A DNA stretch of 36,742 nucleotides from a virus: the IMG/VR virus record IMGVR_UViG_3300045996_001829, positions 1-36,742 of that record. The stretch is one strand, 5' to 3'. The notes under the pieces were generated by a model, which saw only the letters and a list, made by a program, of their open reading frames with translations, had not been told where the DNA came from and ran no database searches. The position numbers and the translations under genes were made by a program. Below are positions 9,342 to 16,549 of this stretch, piece by piece; positions within the stretch are counted from its first letter, which is position 1; each line of letters opens with the position of its first letter.

Positions 9342-10589
9342 ATGAAGACATTGCTTGGGCTGTTCTTGGCGCTAATGGCGTTGGCCCCGCCTGTTGTGTT
9401 CGCAGAACTCAGCGACACGAAAGCGCACTCCTTTCATTCGGCCGCGACCGTGGATGGCGATGGGACCGATTTTGTCAACGCCGATAAATACACCTCGATG
9501 GCGGTCACCGTGACGATCACCAACACGGCGACGGTCACCTTCAAAGTGTCCCAGAACGGGACGGACTTTGCCGAGAAATTGTGTACGCCTTCGGACAGCA
9601 CGACGGCCGTGACTAACGTGTCGTCCACCGCACAAGTCCAGTGCAACATCGCGGGCTATGCGGCCGTCCGGATGGTGATCTCCGCGTGCTCCTCCTGTAC
9701 GGTGACCGTGACCGGCACCGTGACGACCGCGCTCTTTGGCGGCGGGGGTGGCGGCAGTGGCGCCACGCCCACATTCGACCAAGTGATTGCCCAAGGGGCG
9801 GAAACGGATAACGCCACCTCACTCGCCAATGCCGTCAAAATCGGCGGGACGTTGAAGTGGTGCATTTACGAAGACGCGGCCACAGGGTTGCAACTGCGGC
9901 CCTGTACCGCCTCGGATGTCAAACAAACCATTCTCACGAATTTCAACGGGGGATTTTACGACGAGGAGAACGATTGCTGGATCCTGCAGATTGACCCGGA
10001 TGCGGCGTCGACCCTCGCGGCCTGGACCTTTACGTGTAGCGCGACCAAGCCGAAGAAAAGTCTCTTGCTCACGGCTGATGCGTTCTACATGAAAAGCGGC
10101 TGTACGTTGACGACCGAATCGGCGTTGATCACGGCGGGCTTAACCGAACCCTACATCACCTGTACCGACAACGACGCGAGCGGGTTTCACCGCACGCTCG
10201 CCATGCCGGATTCCTGGGACGGGGGCACGGTCACCTTCAAAGTGTTTCTGACGAATGTGAACGCGACCCCGGCTAACGACTACCGGCTGGATCTCTCGGC
10301 CGAATGCGAAGCCAATAGCGAAGTCATCGGCACCTCGATCTCGGGCACGGGGGAAGTCTCGGCCCTGTTCGACTTTGATAACACCGGCACCTGTTCGACG
10401 GCCTGTGCGCAATTCGATCTCGCGACCGTGACGACCGCGGCCCATACCGTCAACGGCACCTGTGCGGGGGGCAACCTCTTCCGGATCAACGCGCTGGTCG
10501 ATGCAACGACCACCACGACCGCGCAAGTGGCCGACGTGAAGATCATCGCCGTCCGGATGGAGTACGGCATCTCCAGTCTCAGCGACTAA
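9342..10589 (+). CDS. Sec-exported, cysteine-rich two-module protein
   Basis: The product has 415 residues with a clear AGGAGGG site upstream. Residues 1-21 form a signal peptide: Lys2, a Leu-rich core and a VFA cleavage site before Glu22. The mature part has 14 cysteines, an even number, which suggests disulphides formed outside the cytoplasm. Residues 22-132 are a Thr/Val-rich beta sandwich-like module, joined by a poly-Gly linker (133-140) to a second beta-rich module. No known enzyme motif. A signal peptide is unusual for a virion component. The gene lies between the tail fibre and lysis genes as the first of four such genes. It may act in the periplasm or at the cell surface, or have been derived from a bacterial exported protein. 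Confidence 0.75.
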   Translation: MKTLLGLFLALMALAPPVVFAELSDTKAHSFHSAATVDGDGTDFVNADKYTSMAVTVTITNTATVTFKVSQNGTDFAEKLCTPSDSTTAVTNVSSTAQVQCNIAGYAAVRMVISACSSCTVTVTGTVTTALFGGGGGGSGATPTFDQVIAQGAETDNATSLANAVKIGGTLKWCIYEDAATGLQLRPCTASDVKQTILTNFNGGFYDEENDCWILQIDPDAASTLAAWTFTCSATKPKKSLLLTADAFYMKSGCTLTTESALITAGLTEPYITCTDNDASGFHRTLAMPDSWDGGTVTFKVFLTNVNATPANDYRLDLSAECEANSEVIGTSISGTGEVSALFDFDNTGTCSTACAQFDLATVTTAAHTVNGTCAGGNLFRINALVDATTTTTAQVADVKIIAVRMEYGISSLSD

Positions 10590-10601
10590 AAGGAGTCACC
10601 C

Positions 10602-11333
10602 ATGAGTTTGCTGTTCATCCTCCTGTTGAACCTGTTGTTCCCGTACCAGGCCCACGCTGCGACCCCGACCTTTGACGTGGCGAATACCCCGTGCGTGTTG
10701 ACCAATGAAAGCACGACGTCAGCCTGTACGCACGATCCGGGGGTACTGAGTAATGGCATCGCGCTAGTCGCGGTCACGACGCAGGACGGCGCGGCGACGA
10801 ACATGACTGCCCTGACCTACGGCGGGGTGAGCATCATTGCCAACGAGATCGGCAAGATTCAATACGCGGCCACCTGCTGGATTGGGTTCTATTACTATCT
10901 GAGCCCTCCGTCCACGTCGCAGTCAGTCCTCGCGACCTTCGATCAAGTCCAAAACCGGCACATCATCAGCGTGCGGACCTACGCCAATGTGAACCAGAGC
11001 GCCCCGCTCGGAACCGCTGTCCCCGTCGATGACTTCGACACCGCGAGCCCCTCCGAAGCGCGCGCCACGGTTTCGAGTGCGGCGGGCGAAGTGGTGGTCG
11101 ACGCGGCGGCGATGTGTAGCACGACCGCAGCCAGCTTTACCTCGACCACGCAAACGTCTCGCGTGAACACGGGATCGGCAAGTAGCCACACCCACGCGGG
11201 CGCAGAAGCGGCAGGCGCGGCCTCGGTGGTGATGTCGTGGACGCTGAACGAAAGTCGGAACAACGGAATTATTGCGGTGCCGCTGAAACCCTCGTCCTCG
11301 CGACGGGCCGCGCTGCCGCTGGGTCTGAACTAA
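10602..11333 (+). CDS. Sec-exported beta-rich protein
   Basis: The product has 243 residues, with the RBS AAAGGAG upstream. Residues 1-19 are a short, very hydrophobic signal peptide with AHA before Ala20; it lacks the usual positive charge. The mature part has four cysteines. The pattern of LVAVTTQDG...LTYGGVSI...YYYLSPP...VLATF and a late SYANVNQSAPLGT-like segment resembles a jelly-roll domain often seen in bacterial surface and secreted proteins. A basic tail (SSSRRAALPLGLN) ends it. Function unknown. It is the second gene of the exported cassette. Confidence 0.7.
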   Translation: MSLLFILLLNLLFPYQAHAATPTFDVANTPCVLTNESTTSACTHDPGVLSNGIALVAVTTQDGAATNMTALTYGGVSIIANEIGKIQYAATCWIGFYYYLSPPSTSQSVLATFDQVQNRHIISVRTYANVNQSAPLGTAVPVDDFDTASPSEARATVSSAAGEVVVDAAAMCSTTAASFTSTTQTSRVNTGSASSHTHAGAEAAGAASVVMSWTLNESRNNGIIAVPLKPSSSRRAALPLGLN

Positions 11334-11351
11334 CACGAAGGAGAACGGCTC

Positions 11352-13574
11352 ATGATGACACGCTGGCTGGTGGTCCTCACGGTGCTCTGCTTGGCGACTC
11401 CCGCATTGGCCGCAACGAAGTATGCGGATACCGCCGCAACAGGATGCGAGGCGGGAACGAACACCGATTATGACCCCACGGCGAATGCGGGGGCTGGTGG
11501 ATGCGGGGCTGGCAGTGCCACGATCTACATTACGTCAACCTTGTCCACGGCACTTCAGGCCCTTGTGAAGAGTGACATTCTGTACTTCAGGGCTGGCACC
11601 TATACCCAAACATCGACCTACGGGGATGCGGCGGGGGAAACCTGGGCCTGTCAGTCTGGAGGATGCCCGACTTCCTGGGACACGGCGACACAAGTGAGAA
11701 ACTACCCCGGCGAGGCGGTCGTGTGGCAGACACGCACGCTGAACTTTGACGGGGACTTGAGTACGGGCGGGGCCGCGTACTTCGTTATTCAAGGTGACAG
11801 CCGCTCGAATTTCATTATTGAAATGCAGGGGGCATCGCAGAGCATCACTGGCTTGCGCGCGGTAGACGGGGCTCACCATATTCGCCTCAAAAAGACGACG
11901 TTGAGAAATTTTAGTGAGCATGGCATCGGGGTGGGCGTCAATAGTTCTACCACCGTGCCGTCGTTTATCGAAATCATTGACAACCTTGTGACGAATAATG
12001 GGGATACCAACAATAGCTCTGGCACCACACACGAACATGGGTTTTACCCAAGCGGCTGCAACGATTGTTTAGTGGAATACAATTACTTCTACAGCAACCA
12101 CGCCTACGCGATTCACGGCAATTCGGCCAGTGCTCGTCTCAATCGCATGGTCATGCGGTACAACCTGATCGAAGGGCGAAACGCCACCAGCGGTACCAGT
12201 TTTGGCATCTTCATCGACGATGGAGCGGATAACGTCATCTACCGCAACCTCATTCTGCTAAAGGGCGGTGCGACTGGCACGCACACCGGCTGTATACAGT
12301 TGGGCAGTAACGCGGTGCGGACCTTGGTCTATCACAACACCTGCTATGGCACGGGCTCTGGGACTGGGTTACAGATTTCCGGGAATGCGACGAATACCTC
12401 CGTCATTAACAACATCTGGAATAACATCACGGCGGCGAATACCTTTCAACTCCTGGCTGGCTCTGGCACCACCGGCAACGGGAACCTCTGCCCATCGAAC
12501 GATGCGGATATTTCTGGAGCCTGTGATGTGAATACCACCACCCCTGGGTTTGTCAGTGCCGGCACCACGTTCTCCCTGGCGGCAAGTGCCGCAGCGATAG
12601 ATACAGGCGTTGCCATCGCTGGCTACAGCTACAACGGCTCGCTTCCAGACATCGGGGCCTTTGAAACCGTCACCCATGCGAGTTGTGTGGTGGAAGATGG
12701 GGACGCGAGCACATTGCGAGCGACGTATACCAATAACGTGTTTCCCCCTATGCAGATTACCGATTCTACCGGCGTGACCACGCGGAAGGCTGGTGCGGCC
12801 AACGCGCCGACAGCGGTGACGATCACGGGCGATACCCGTGTAGACATTACGCTGACCAATGCCATTGTAAACGGCAACGCGGTGGACTGGACCTATGCCC
12901 AAACCGGCGACTTACGCGATTCTGCGAACATTGGCGGGACATTGACACAGGAAGCCCTGGCGCACTCGCAAACCTCCTGTACCAACAATGTCGGGGCGGC
13001 AGCCTCCCATCTGTTCATCCAGGCTGCGTATAAATGGCACGGCTTACGCGGGACGGAAGCGGCACCCGTCGCCCTTCGCACGGCTGGGGGAGCGTCAGAG
13101 AATCTTGACATTAAACCGATGCCCGGAGGGAAGGCACGGCTACGGTTTAGCGTCACCTGTAGCACGGCAGATTGTCCACCGGAAGCCTTCTACCCGTATG
13201 TGGATGTGAACAGTGCAGGGTCGTATGCCGTGGTCCCTGATACCTTTGGCAGTGCCAACATCGCGTTTTGCGGAACCGGTATTGAGGCCGATGTGCCGAC
13301 CTCTGGTGAGGCGACCACCGGTCAACTGTCTACCAGTGGGACGTTTGTGGCCGGGGCATTGGTGCGAACCAGTAACGCGATTCCTACGGTGGACCTTGAT
13401 AATGACCCCGCCTCGAAAACTGAACTGGAATACTGCTTTGTCTGGGATACCGATGCGTCAGCGAACGCCACCTACGATTTTCGTTTGCGAAAACAGGACG
13501 GGTCCGTACTGGACACGTACACCGTGACGCCACGCGCCACCATTCAAGCGAGTGGGGCAGGAGGAGGATTCTGA
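11352..13574 (+). CDS. Sec-exported right-handed beta-helix protein
   Basis: The product has 740 residues. The start has GAAGGAG 8 bases upstream; the second Met at 11355 is equally possible. The signal peptide ends with ALA at residue 20. The mature chain has 16 cysteines. Residues of about 150-400 are Asn/Gly-rich parallel beta-helix repeats (IIDNLVTNNGD, VEYNYFYSNHAYAIHGN, MRYNLIEGRNATSG, VYHNTCYGTGSG), as in pectate lyase and NosD-like folds. About 455-545 resembles a SwmB-type Ig-like repeat (RVDITLTNAIVNGNAVDWTY). A beta-rich C-terminal domain follows. Phage beta-helix proteins are often polysaccharide depolymerases, but catalytic residues cannot be assigned here, and a signal peptide is atypical for a tailspike. 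Confidence 0.75.
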   Translation: MMTRWLVVLTVLCLATPALAATKYADTAATGCEAGTNTDYDPTANAGAGGCGAGSATIYITSTLSTALQALVKSDILYFRAGTYTQTSTYGDAAGETWACQSGGCPTSWDTATQVRNYPGEAVVWQTRTLNFDGDLSTGGAAYFVIQGDSRSNFIIEMQGASQSITGLRAVDGAHHIRLKKTTLRNFSEHGIGVGVNSSTTVPSFIEIIDNLVTNNGDTNNSSGTTHEHGFYPSGCNDCLVEYNYFYSNHAYAIHGNSASARLNRMVMRYNLIEGRNATSGTSFGIFIDDGADNVIYRNLILLKGGATGTHTGCIQLGSNAVRTLVYHNTCYGTGSGTGLQISGNATNTSVINNIWNNITAANTFQLLAGSGTTGNGNLCPSNDADISGACDVNTTTPGFVSAGTTFSLAASAAAIDTGVAIAGYSYNGSLPDIGAFETVTHASCVVEDGDASTLRATYTNNVFPPMQITDSTGVTTRKAGAANAPTAVTITGDTRVDITLTNAIVNGNAVDWTYAQTGDLRDSANIGGTLTQEALAHSQTSCTNNVGAAASHLFIQAAYKWHGLRGTEAAPVALRTAGGASENLDIKPMPGGKARLRFSVTCSTADCPPEAFYPYVDVNSAGSYAVVPDTFGSANIAFCGTGIEADVPTSGEATTGQLSTSGTFVAGALVRTSNAIPTVDLDNDPASKTELEYCFVWDTDASANATYDFRLRKQDGSVLDTYTVTPRATIQASGAGGGF

Positions 13575-14017
13575 TGACACGGACTTTTGCATGCCTGGCG
13601 ATCTTCTTGTACACGGCCACCTTCGCGTCAGCCGCATCCCTCTTTTGGGACAAGCCCCGTACGGGCAACATCAACCTCGAACGGGCTGACTTTGAAGCGG
13701 GGCCCTTCGCCTTCGTCGCGACCATCTCGGCCGAAGTGCCCTACAAACTCACACCGGGAGACTTCGGCTATTTCCGGGTGACCTACCTCGGGGTGCCCAG
13801 TAACGTGGTGCATTACAGCTTGGACGTGAACGGCAACGAAGTCTTGGAACGGCTCACGAGTATCGAAGGGGCCTTGATCAAACTGGTGCCGACGACCAGC
13901 GGGAACCTCAGTGTGAAACCTCTCGATGCCAACCGGATCGAGATCACGGGCTTGGCGTGTAGCTCTCTGAAAACCACCGGCACGGGATTGAAGCGCGTGG
14001 TGGAGTGCGTGAAATGA
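13574..14017 (+). CDS. Small Sec-exported protein
   Basis: The product has 147 residues. The ATG overlaps the previous stop (TGATG) and is preceded by AGGAGG. The signal peptide ends with ASA at residue 20, and the mature part has two cysteines near the C-terminus. The body is beta-rich (INLERADFEAGPFAFVATI, FGYFRVTYLGVPS) and could be an Ig-like fold. No family recognised. It is the last of the four exported genes and overlaps the lysis group by ATGA, so its expression is coupled to both. Confidence 0.7.
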   Translation: MTRTFACLAIFLYTATFASAASLFWDKPRTGNINLERADFEAGPFAFVATISAEVPYKLTPGDFGYFRVTYLGVPSNVVHYSLDVNGNEVLERLTSIEGALIKLVPTTSGNLSVKPLDANRIEITGLACSSLKTTGTGLKRVVECVK

Positions 14018-14502
14018 CCAAAGACGAATTGAAGACGCTCACGTTCTTTCGTGCGGGCGAACGCGATCTCTCGGGCCGGGTGCTCGACTGGGAGAAGGAG
14101 GGGCACTATGCCACGGTTCAACTGCTCGAAGCCCTCCGACGACGGCTCGATTCGCCCCTTAGCATTATCCGCCTCGCGCATCCGGGCAAACCGACTGCGA
14201 TCGATTGGTGCTGCCTTGGGCGTCGATACCGAGACGTCGTGTGTGAGGTCTTGCGACTGCCCCATGCCAGCTACGGGTTTTACAGTGGCAATTCAATCCA
14301 CACCGACCTCCGGGCATTTACGGAGCTTCCCGCGCGCTGGCTGGCTGTCAAGGAGGCGGAAAGACCGCTCCTCGGACGACTCGACAAAACCGTGACCAGT
14401 GTCGCCAGTGGGTGGGCGTATTTGCCGTGGACGTGGGATGGGCTGCAGCTTGTGATCGACCTCGCAGAGAAAAAGTCGGGGGAGCATCCGAGCGGAAACT
14501 AG
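14014..14502 (+). CDS. Putative peptidoglycan peptidase (M15-like endolysin)
   Basis: The product is 162 residues long; the ATG at 14014 overlaps the upstream stop. Residues 47-100 carry a pattern like the DD/LD-carboxypeptidase M15 group: a LSIIRLAHPGKPTAIDW segment (His56, Asp64) and, 32 residues later, GFYSGNSIHTDLR (His96, Asp98), giving possible zinc ligands H, D and H. Spacing differs slightly from the textbook motif, so this is a likely but not certain endolysin. Neighbouring genes for a small membrane protein and a holin support a lysis role. Confidence 0.55.
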   Translation: MTKDELKTLTFFRAGERDLSGRVLDWEKEGHYATVQLLEALRRRLDSPLSIIRLAHPGKPTAIDWCCLGRRYRDVVCEVLRLPHASYGFYSGNSIHTDLRAFTELPARWLAVKEAERPLLGRLDKTVTSVASGWAYLPWTWDGLQLVIDLAEKKSGEHPSGN

Positions 14503-14511
14503 GAGGGGACC

Positions 14512-14655
14512 GTGAGCGACGACGTACTCGAGCAACGCATTCGAAAGATGGAAAGCGAAATCGCGGCGGTGAAAACCGCCTGGACCGTCTTGAAGTATAT
14601 CGGCACGATTGCCCTCGCGATCGTGGGGGTCTGGGCTGCCATCAAAGGACATTAA
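14512..14655 (+). CDS. Small coiled-coil membrane protein of the lysis group (XhlA-like)
   Basis: A 47-residue gene starts with GTG at 14512 behind a very strong AGGAGGGG site. Residues 5-22 form an amphipathic heptad pattern (VLEQRIRKMESEIAAVKT), followed by one membrane helix (about 27-44, YIGTIALAIVGVWAAI) and a short basic end. This layout matches haemolysin XhlA-type phage lysis accessories. Gene order peptidase, this, holin supports it. Confidence 0.7.
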   Translation: MSDDVLEQRIRKMESEIAAVKTAWTVLKYIGTIALAIVGVWAAIKGH

Positions 14656-14666
14656 GGAGGGGATCT

Positions 14667-15110
14667 ATGTTTGGCGAAGAAATTCTCGCGGTGATCAAAG
14701 GACTGGGCGATACGGTCATTAAAGGCATCGACGAACTTACGATGTCGCCAGAGGAAAAGATGGCGGCAAAAATCCAGGTGCAACAGGCGGTGTTTGAATC
14801 GAAAAAAGCCACGATGGAATTCGTCTACAAGATGGTGAGTTCCGCCCAGAACCGGGAAATCCAGACCGGGGATAAGACCACCAAGCAACTCGCATGGCTC
14901 TACACGGGCGGGTATTTTGGGATCTTCGGGCTCCTCATCTCGGGCGTGGTCAAGGTCGATCCCGACATCAAGCAGTTGGTGGATGTGCTGATGGCGGTCT
15001 TAACCGCAGGGCAATACTCCATCCTCACCTATTACTTCGGCAGTTCCCACGGCTCACAGCAAAAGGACCGCACGCTCGATCGGGCGTTAGGGTCCAAAGA
15101 GCCGGCATGA
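14667..15110 (+). CDS. Holin
   Basis: The product has 147 residues. The ATG at 14667 follows AAGGAGGGG; longer in-frame readings start inside other genes. A helical, charged N-terminal half (residues 1-72) is followed by two membrane segments (about 76-95 and 104-124), then YYFGSSHGSQQKD, which is characteristic of the 3TM-type holin family of phages and gene transfer agents (DUF3154/PF11351, from memory). It would form the membrane lesion that releases the endolysin. Confidence 0.8.
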   Translation: MFGEEILAVIKGLGDTVIKGIDELTMSPEEKMAAKIQVQQAVFESKKATMEFVYKMVSSAQNREIQTGDKTTKQLAWLYTGGYFGIFGLLISGVVKVDPDIKQLVDVLMAVLTAGQYSILTYYFGSSHGSQQKDRTLDRALGSKEPA

Positions 15111-15310
15111 CCTCGATCTGGATTCTCACGGTGTGGATCCTGGGTACCACGCTCTCGTTTGACGATGGGCCACACTACTCGCTCGACGCCTGTAAACAAG
15201 AAGGCTTTCGGCAAGTCCGCGACTATCAGGACGGGAATATCCGCGCAGCCTTTGAGTGCGAGGAGATCCCCATTCCCCCGTCCTGCGACGATCCCCAAAC
15301 CTGCGTCTAA
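15107..15310 (+). CDS. Small membrane-anchored or exported cysteine protein
   Basis: A 67-residue product whose ATG overlaps the holin stop (ATGA). Residues 1-17 are a hydrophobic segment that may be a membrane anchor or signal peptide; no lipobox is present. The remainder is hydrophilic with four cysteines (C29, C50, C59, C66). It could assist lysis, but it lacks outer-membrane spanin features. Function unknown. Confidence 0.6.
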   Translation: MTSIWILTVWILGTTLSFDDGPHYSLDACKQEGFRQVRDYQDGNIRAAFECEEIPIPPSCDDPQTCV

Positions 15311-15321
15311 AGGAGTCGTGT

Positions 15322-16362
15322 ATGGGTAATCACCCACTCTCGCCCGAACTCTGTCAGCAAACCTTAGAGGCTTTAGCTAGGTATAAATCGGAAGCCGAAG
15401 CCGCGAAACAACTCGGGATCCCGCGCACCACCTTTCAAACACGGCTCCGAAGCGCACGGCTGCAGGAAGGACAAACCGCGAGCAAGCACATCCCCGAATT
15501 CGAATACACCCCGCTGCCGTCCCCGAGTTTGCCGATCGAGGAGTTGGTGGAACATCGGATCAAGATGTTCGATTACAAGCGGGCGTACGAAGATGCACGC
15601 CGGCTGATCAAGGTGAAGGTCCACATCGATGGCCCTATAGGGATCTGGCACTTTGGCGATCCCCACGTCGACGATGACGGGACCGACTTGAAAGCGATCA
15701 AAGACCACACCGAAATTATCCGCTCGACACCAGGGGTATTTGGGGCGAATGTGGGAGATACGACCAACAACTGGACGGGACGGCTCGCACGGCTCTATTC
15801 CCAACAAGCCACCAGCGCCAAACAAGCCTGGGACTTAGCCGAGTGGTTTCTTCGCCGGGTCGACTGGCTCTATTTGATCGGGGGCAACCACGATGCGTGG
15901 AGTGGGGACGGCGATCCCATTCGGTGGATTCAAGCAGGAGGCACGGCCCCCTACGCCCCGTCAGAAATCCGTCTGGAACTCGTATTCCCCAACGGTAATA
16001 CGTGTCGGGTAAACGCACGGCATGACTTTAACGGGCATTCGCAATACAACCCGGCACACGGCCCGATGAAGGCTACAATTTTTGGGGTTCGAGATCACAT
16101 CTCCATCGCGGGTCACAAGCATATCTCCGGTCACGGGGTCTTGAAAAACCCGGATGACGGTGCGCTTTGTCATTCGTTCCTCGTCGCCAGTTATAAGGTG
16201 TACGACCGTTATGCGTTAGAAAAAGGCTTCCGGGATCAGCACATTTCACCGGGGGTCTTCACGATTATCGATCCACGGTTGCCCAATACGGATCCGGATT
16301 TTGTGTCTCACTTTTGGGGGCTGGAACGGGGCGTTCAGATGCTCCGCTATCTGCGGGGGTGA
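15322..16362 (+). CDS. Calcineurin-like metallophosphoesterase with N-terminal HTH
   Basis: The product has 346 residues; the start at 15322 follows AAGGAG. Residues 14-46 form a helix-turn-helix (LEALARYKSEAEAAKQLGIPR-type). The rest is a metallophosphoesterase with every metal motif present: GDPH (Asp113, His115), GD at 145-146, GNHD at 188-191, His234, and AGHKH at 263-267. Such enzymes cut phosphodiesters, for example in nucleic acids or nucleotides. The HTH suggests DNA binding, so a DNA nuclease or a substrate-targeted phosphatase is possible. It is the last late gene and overlaps the opposing minus-strand gene by 98 bases. Confidence 0.85.
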   Translation: MGNHPLSPELCQQTLEALARYKSEAEAAKQLGIPRTTFQTRLRSARLQEGQTASKHIPEFEYTPLPSPSLPIEELVEHRIKMFDYKRAYEDARRLIKVKVHIDGPIGIWHFGDPHVDDDGTDLKAIKDHTEIIRSTPGVFGANVGDTTNNWTGRLARLYSQQATSAKQAWDLAEWFLRRVDWLYLIGGNHDAWSGDGDPIRWIQAGGTAPYAPSEIRLELVFPNGNTCRVNARHDFNGHSQYNPAHGPMKATIFGVRDHISIAGHKHISGHGVLKNPDDGALCHSFLVASYKVYDRYALEKGFRDQHISPGVFTIIDPRLPNTDPDFVSHFWGLERGVQMLRYLRG

Positions 16363-16549
16363 GCCACCCCTTCCGCTCGTAGTATTCATTCACAAGCCCG
16401 TTCACCGTCTTGGAGTGGTAGCCCGCGATCTCCTCGAGTTGCACAATCCGATCCCGTAGTCCGCTGATTCGATACGTATCAATACAACTGTACACACTGA
16501 GCACCGCGACCGTCCACCACAACACGACGAAACTCCGTTCCTGCGTCAT
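16265..16549 (-). CDS. Small membrane protein with coiled coil
   Basis: The product has 94 residues. The ATG overlaps the primase stop (ATGA). A single membrane helix at about residues 8-25 (VVLWWTVAVLSVYSC) is followed by a heptad-like stretch (ISGLRDRIVQLEEIAGYHSKTVNGL) and a Pro/Ser-rich tail. The layout resembles an inner-membrane spanin or a phage membrane accessory, but no partner gene is evident. It ends inside the opposing metallophosphoesterase gene (98-base convergent overlap). Confidence 0.6.
   Translation of the reverse strand: MTQERSFVVLWWTVAVLSVYSCIDTYRISGLRDRIVQLEEIAGYHSKTVNGLVNEYYERKGWLTPADSGASERPVPAPKSETQNPDPYWATVDR
16356..16370. other. Hairpin at the convergence of the two transcription arms
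   Basis: GGGGTG-AGC-CACCCC forms a perfect 6-bp GC stem over the metallophosphoesterase stop codon. There is no long T-tract on either side, so it could be a weak or factor-dependent terminator, or only an RNA-stabilising stem. Confidence 0.35.
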
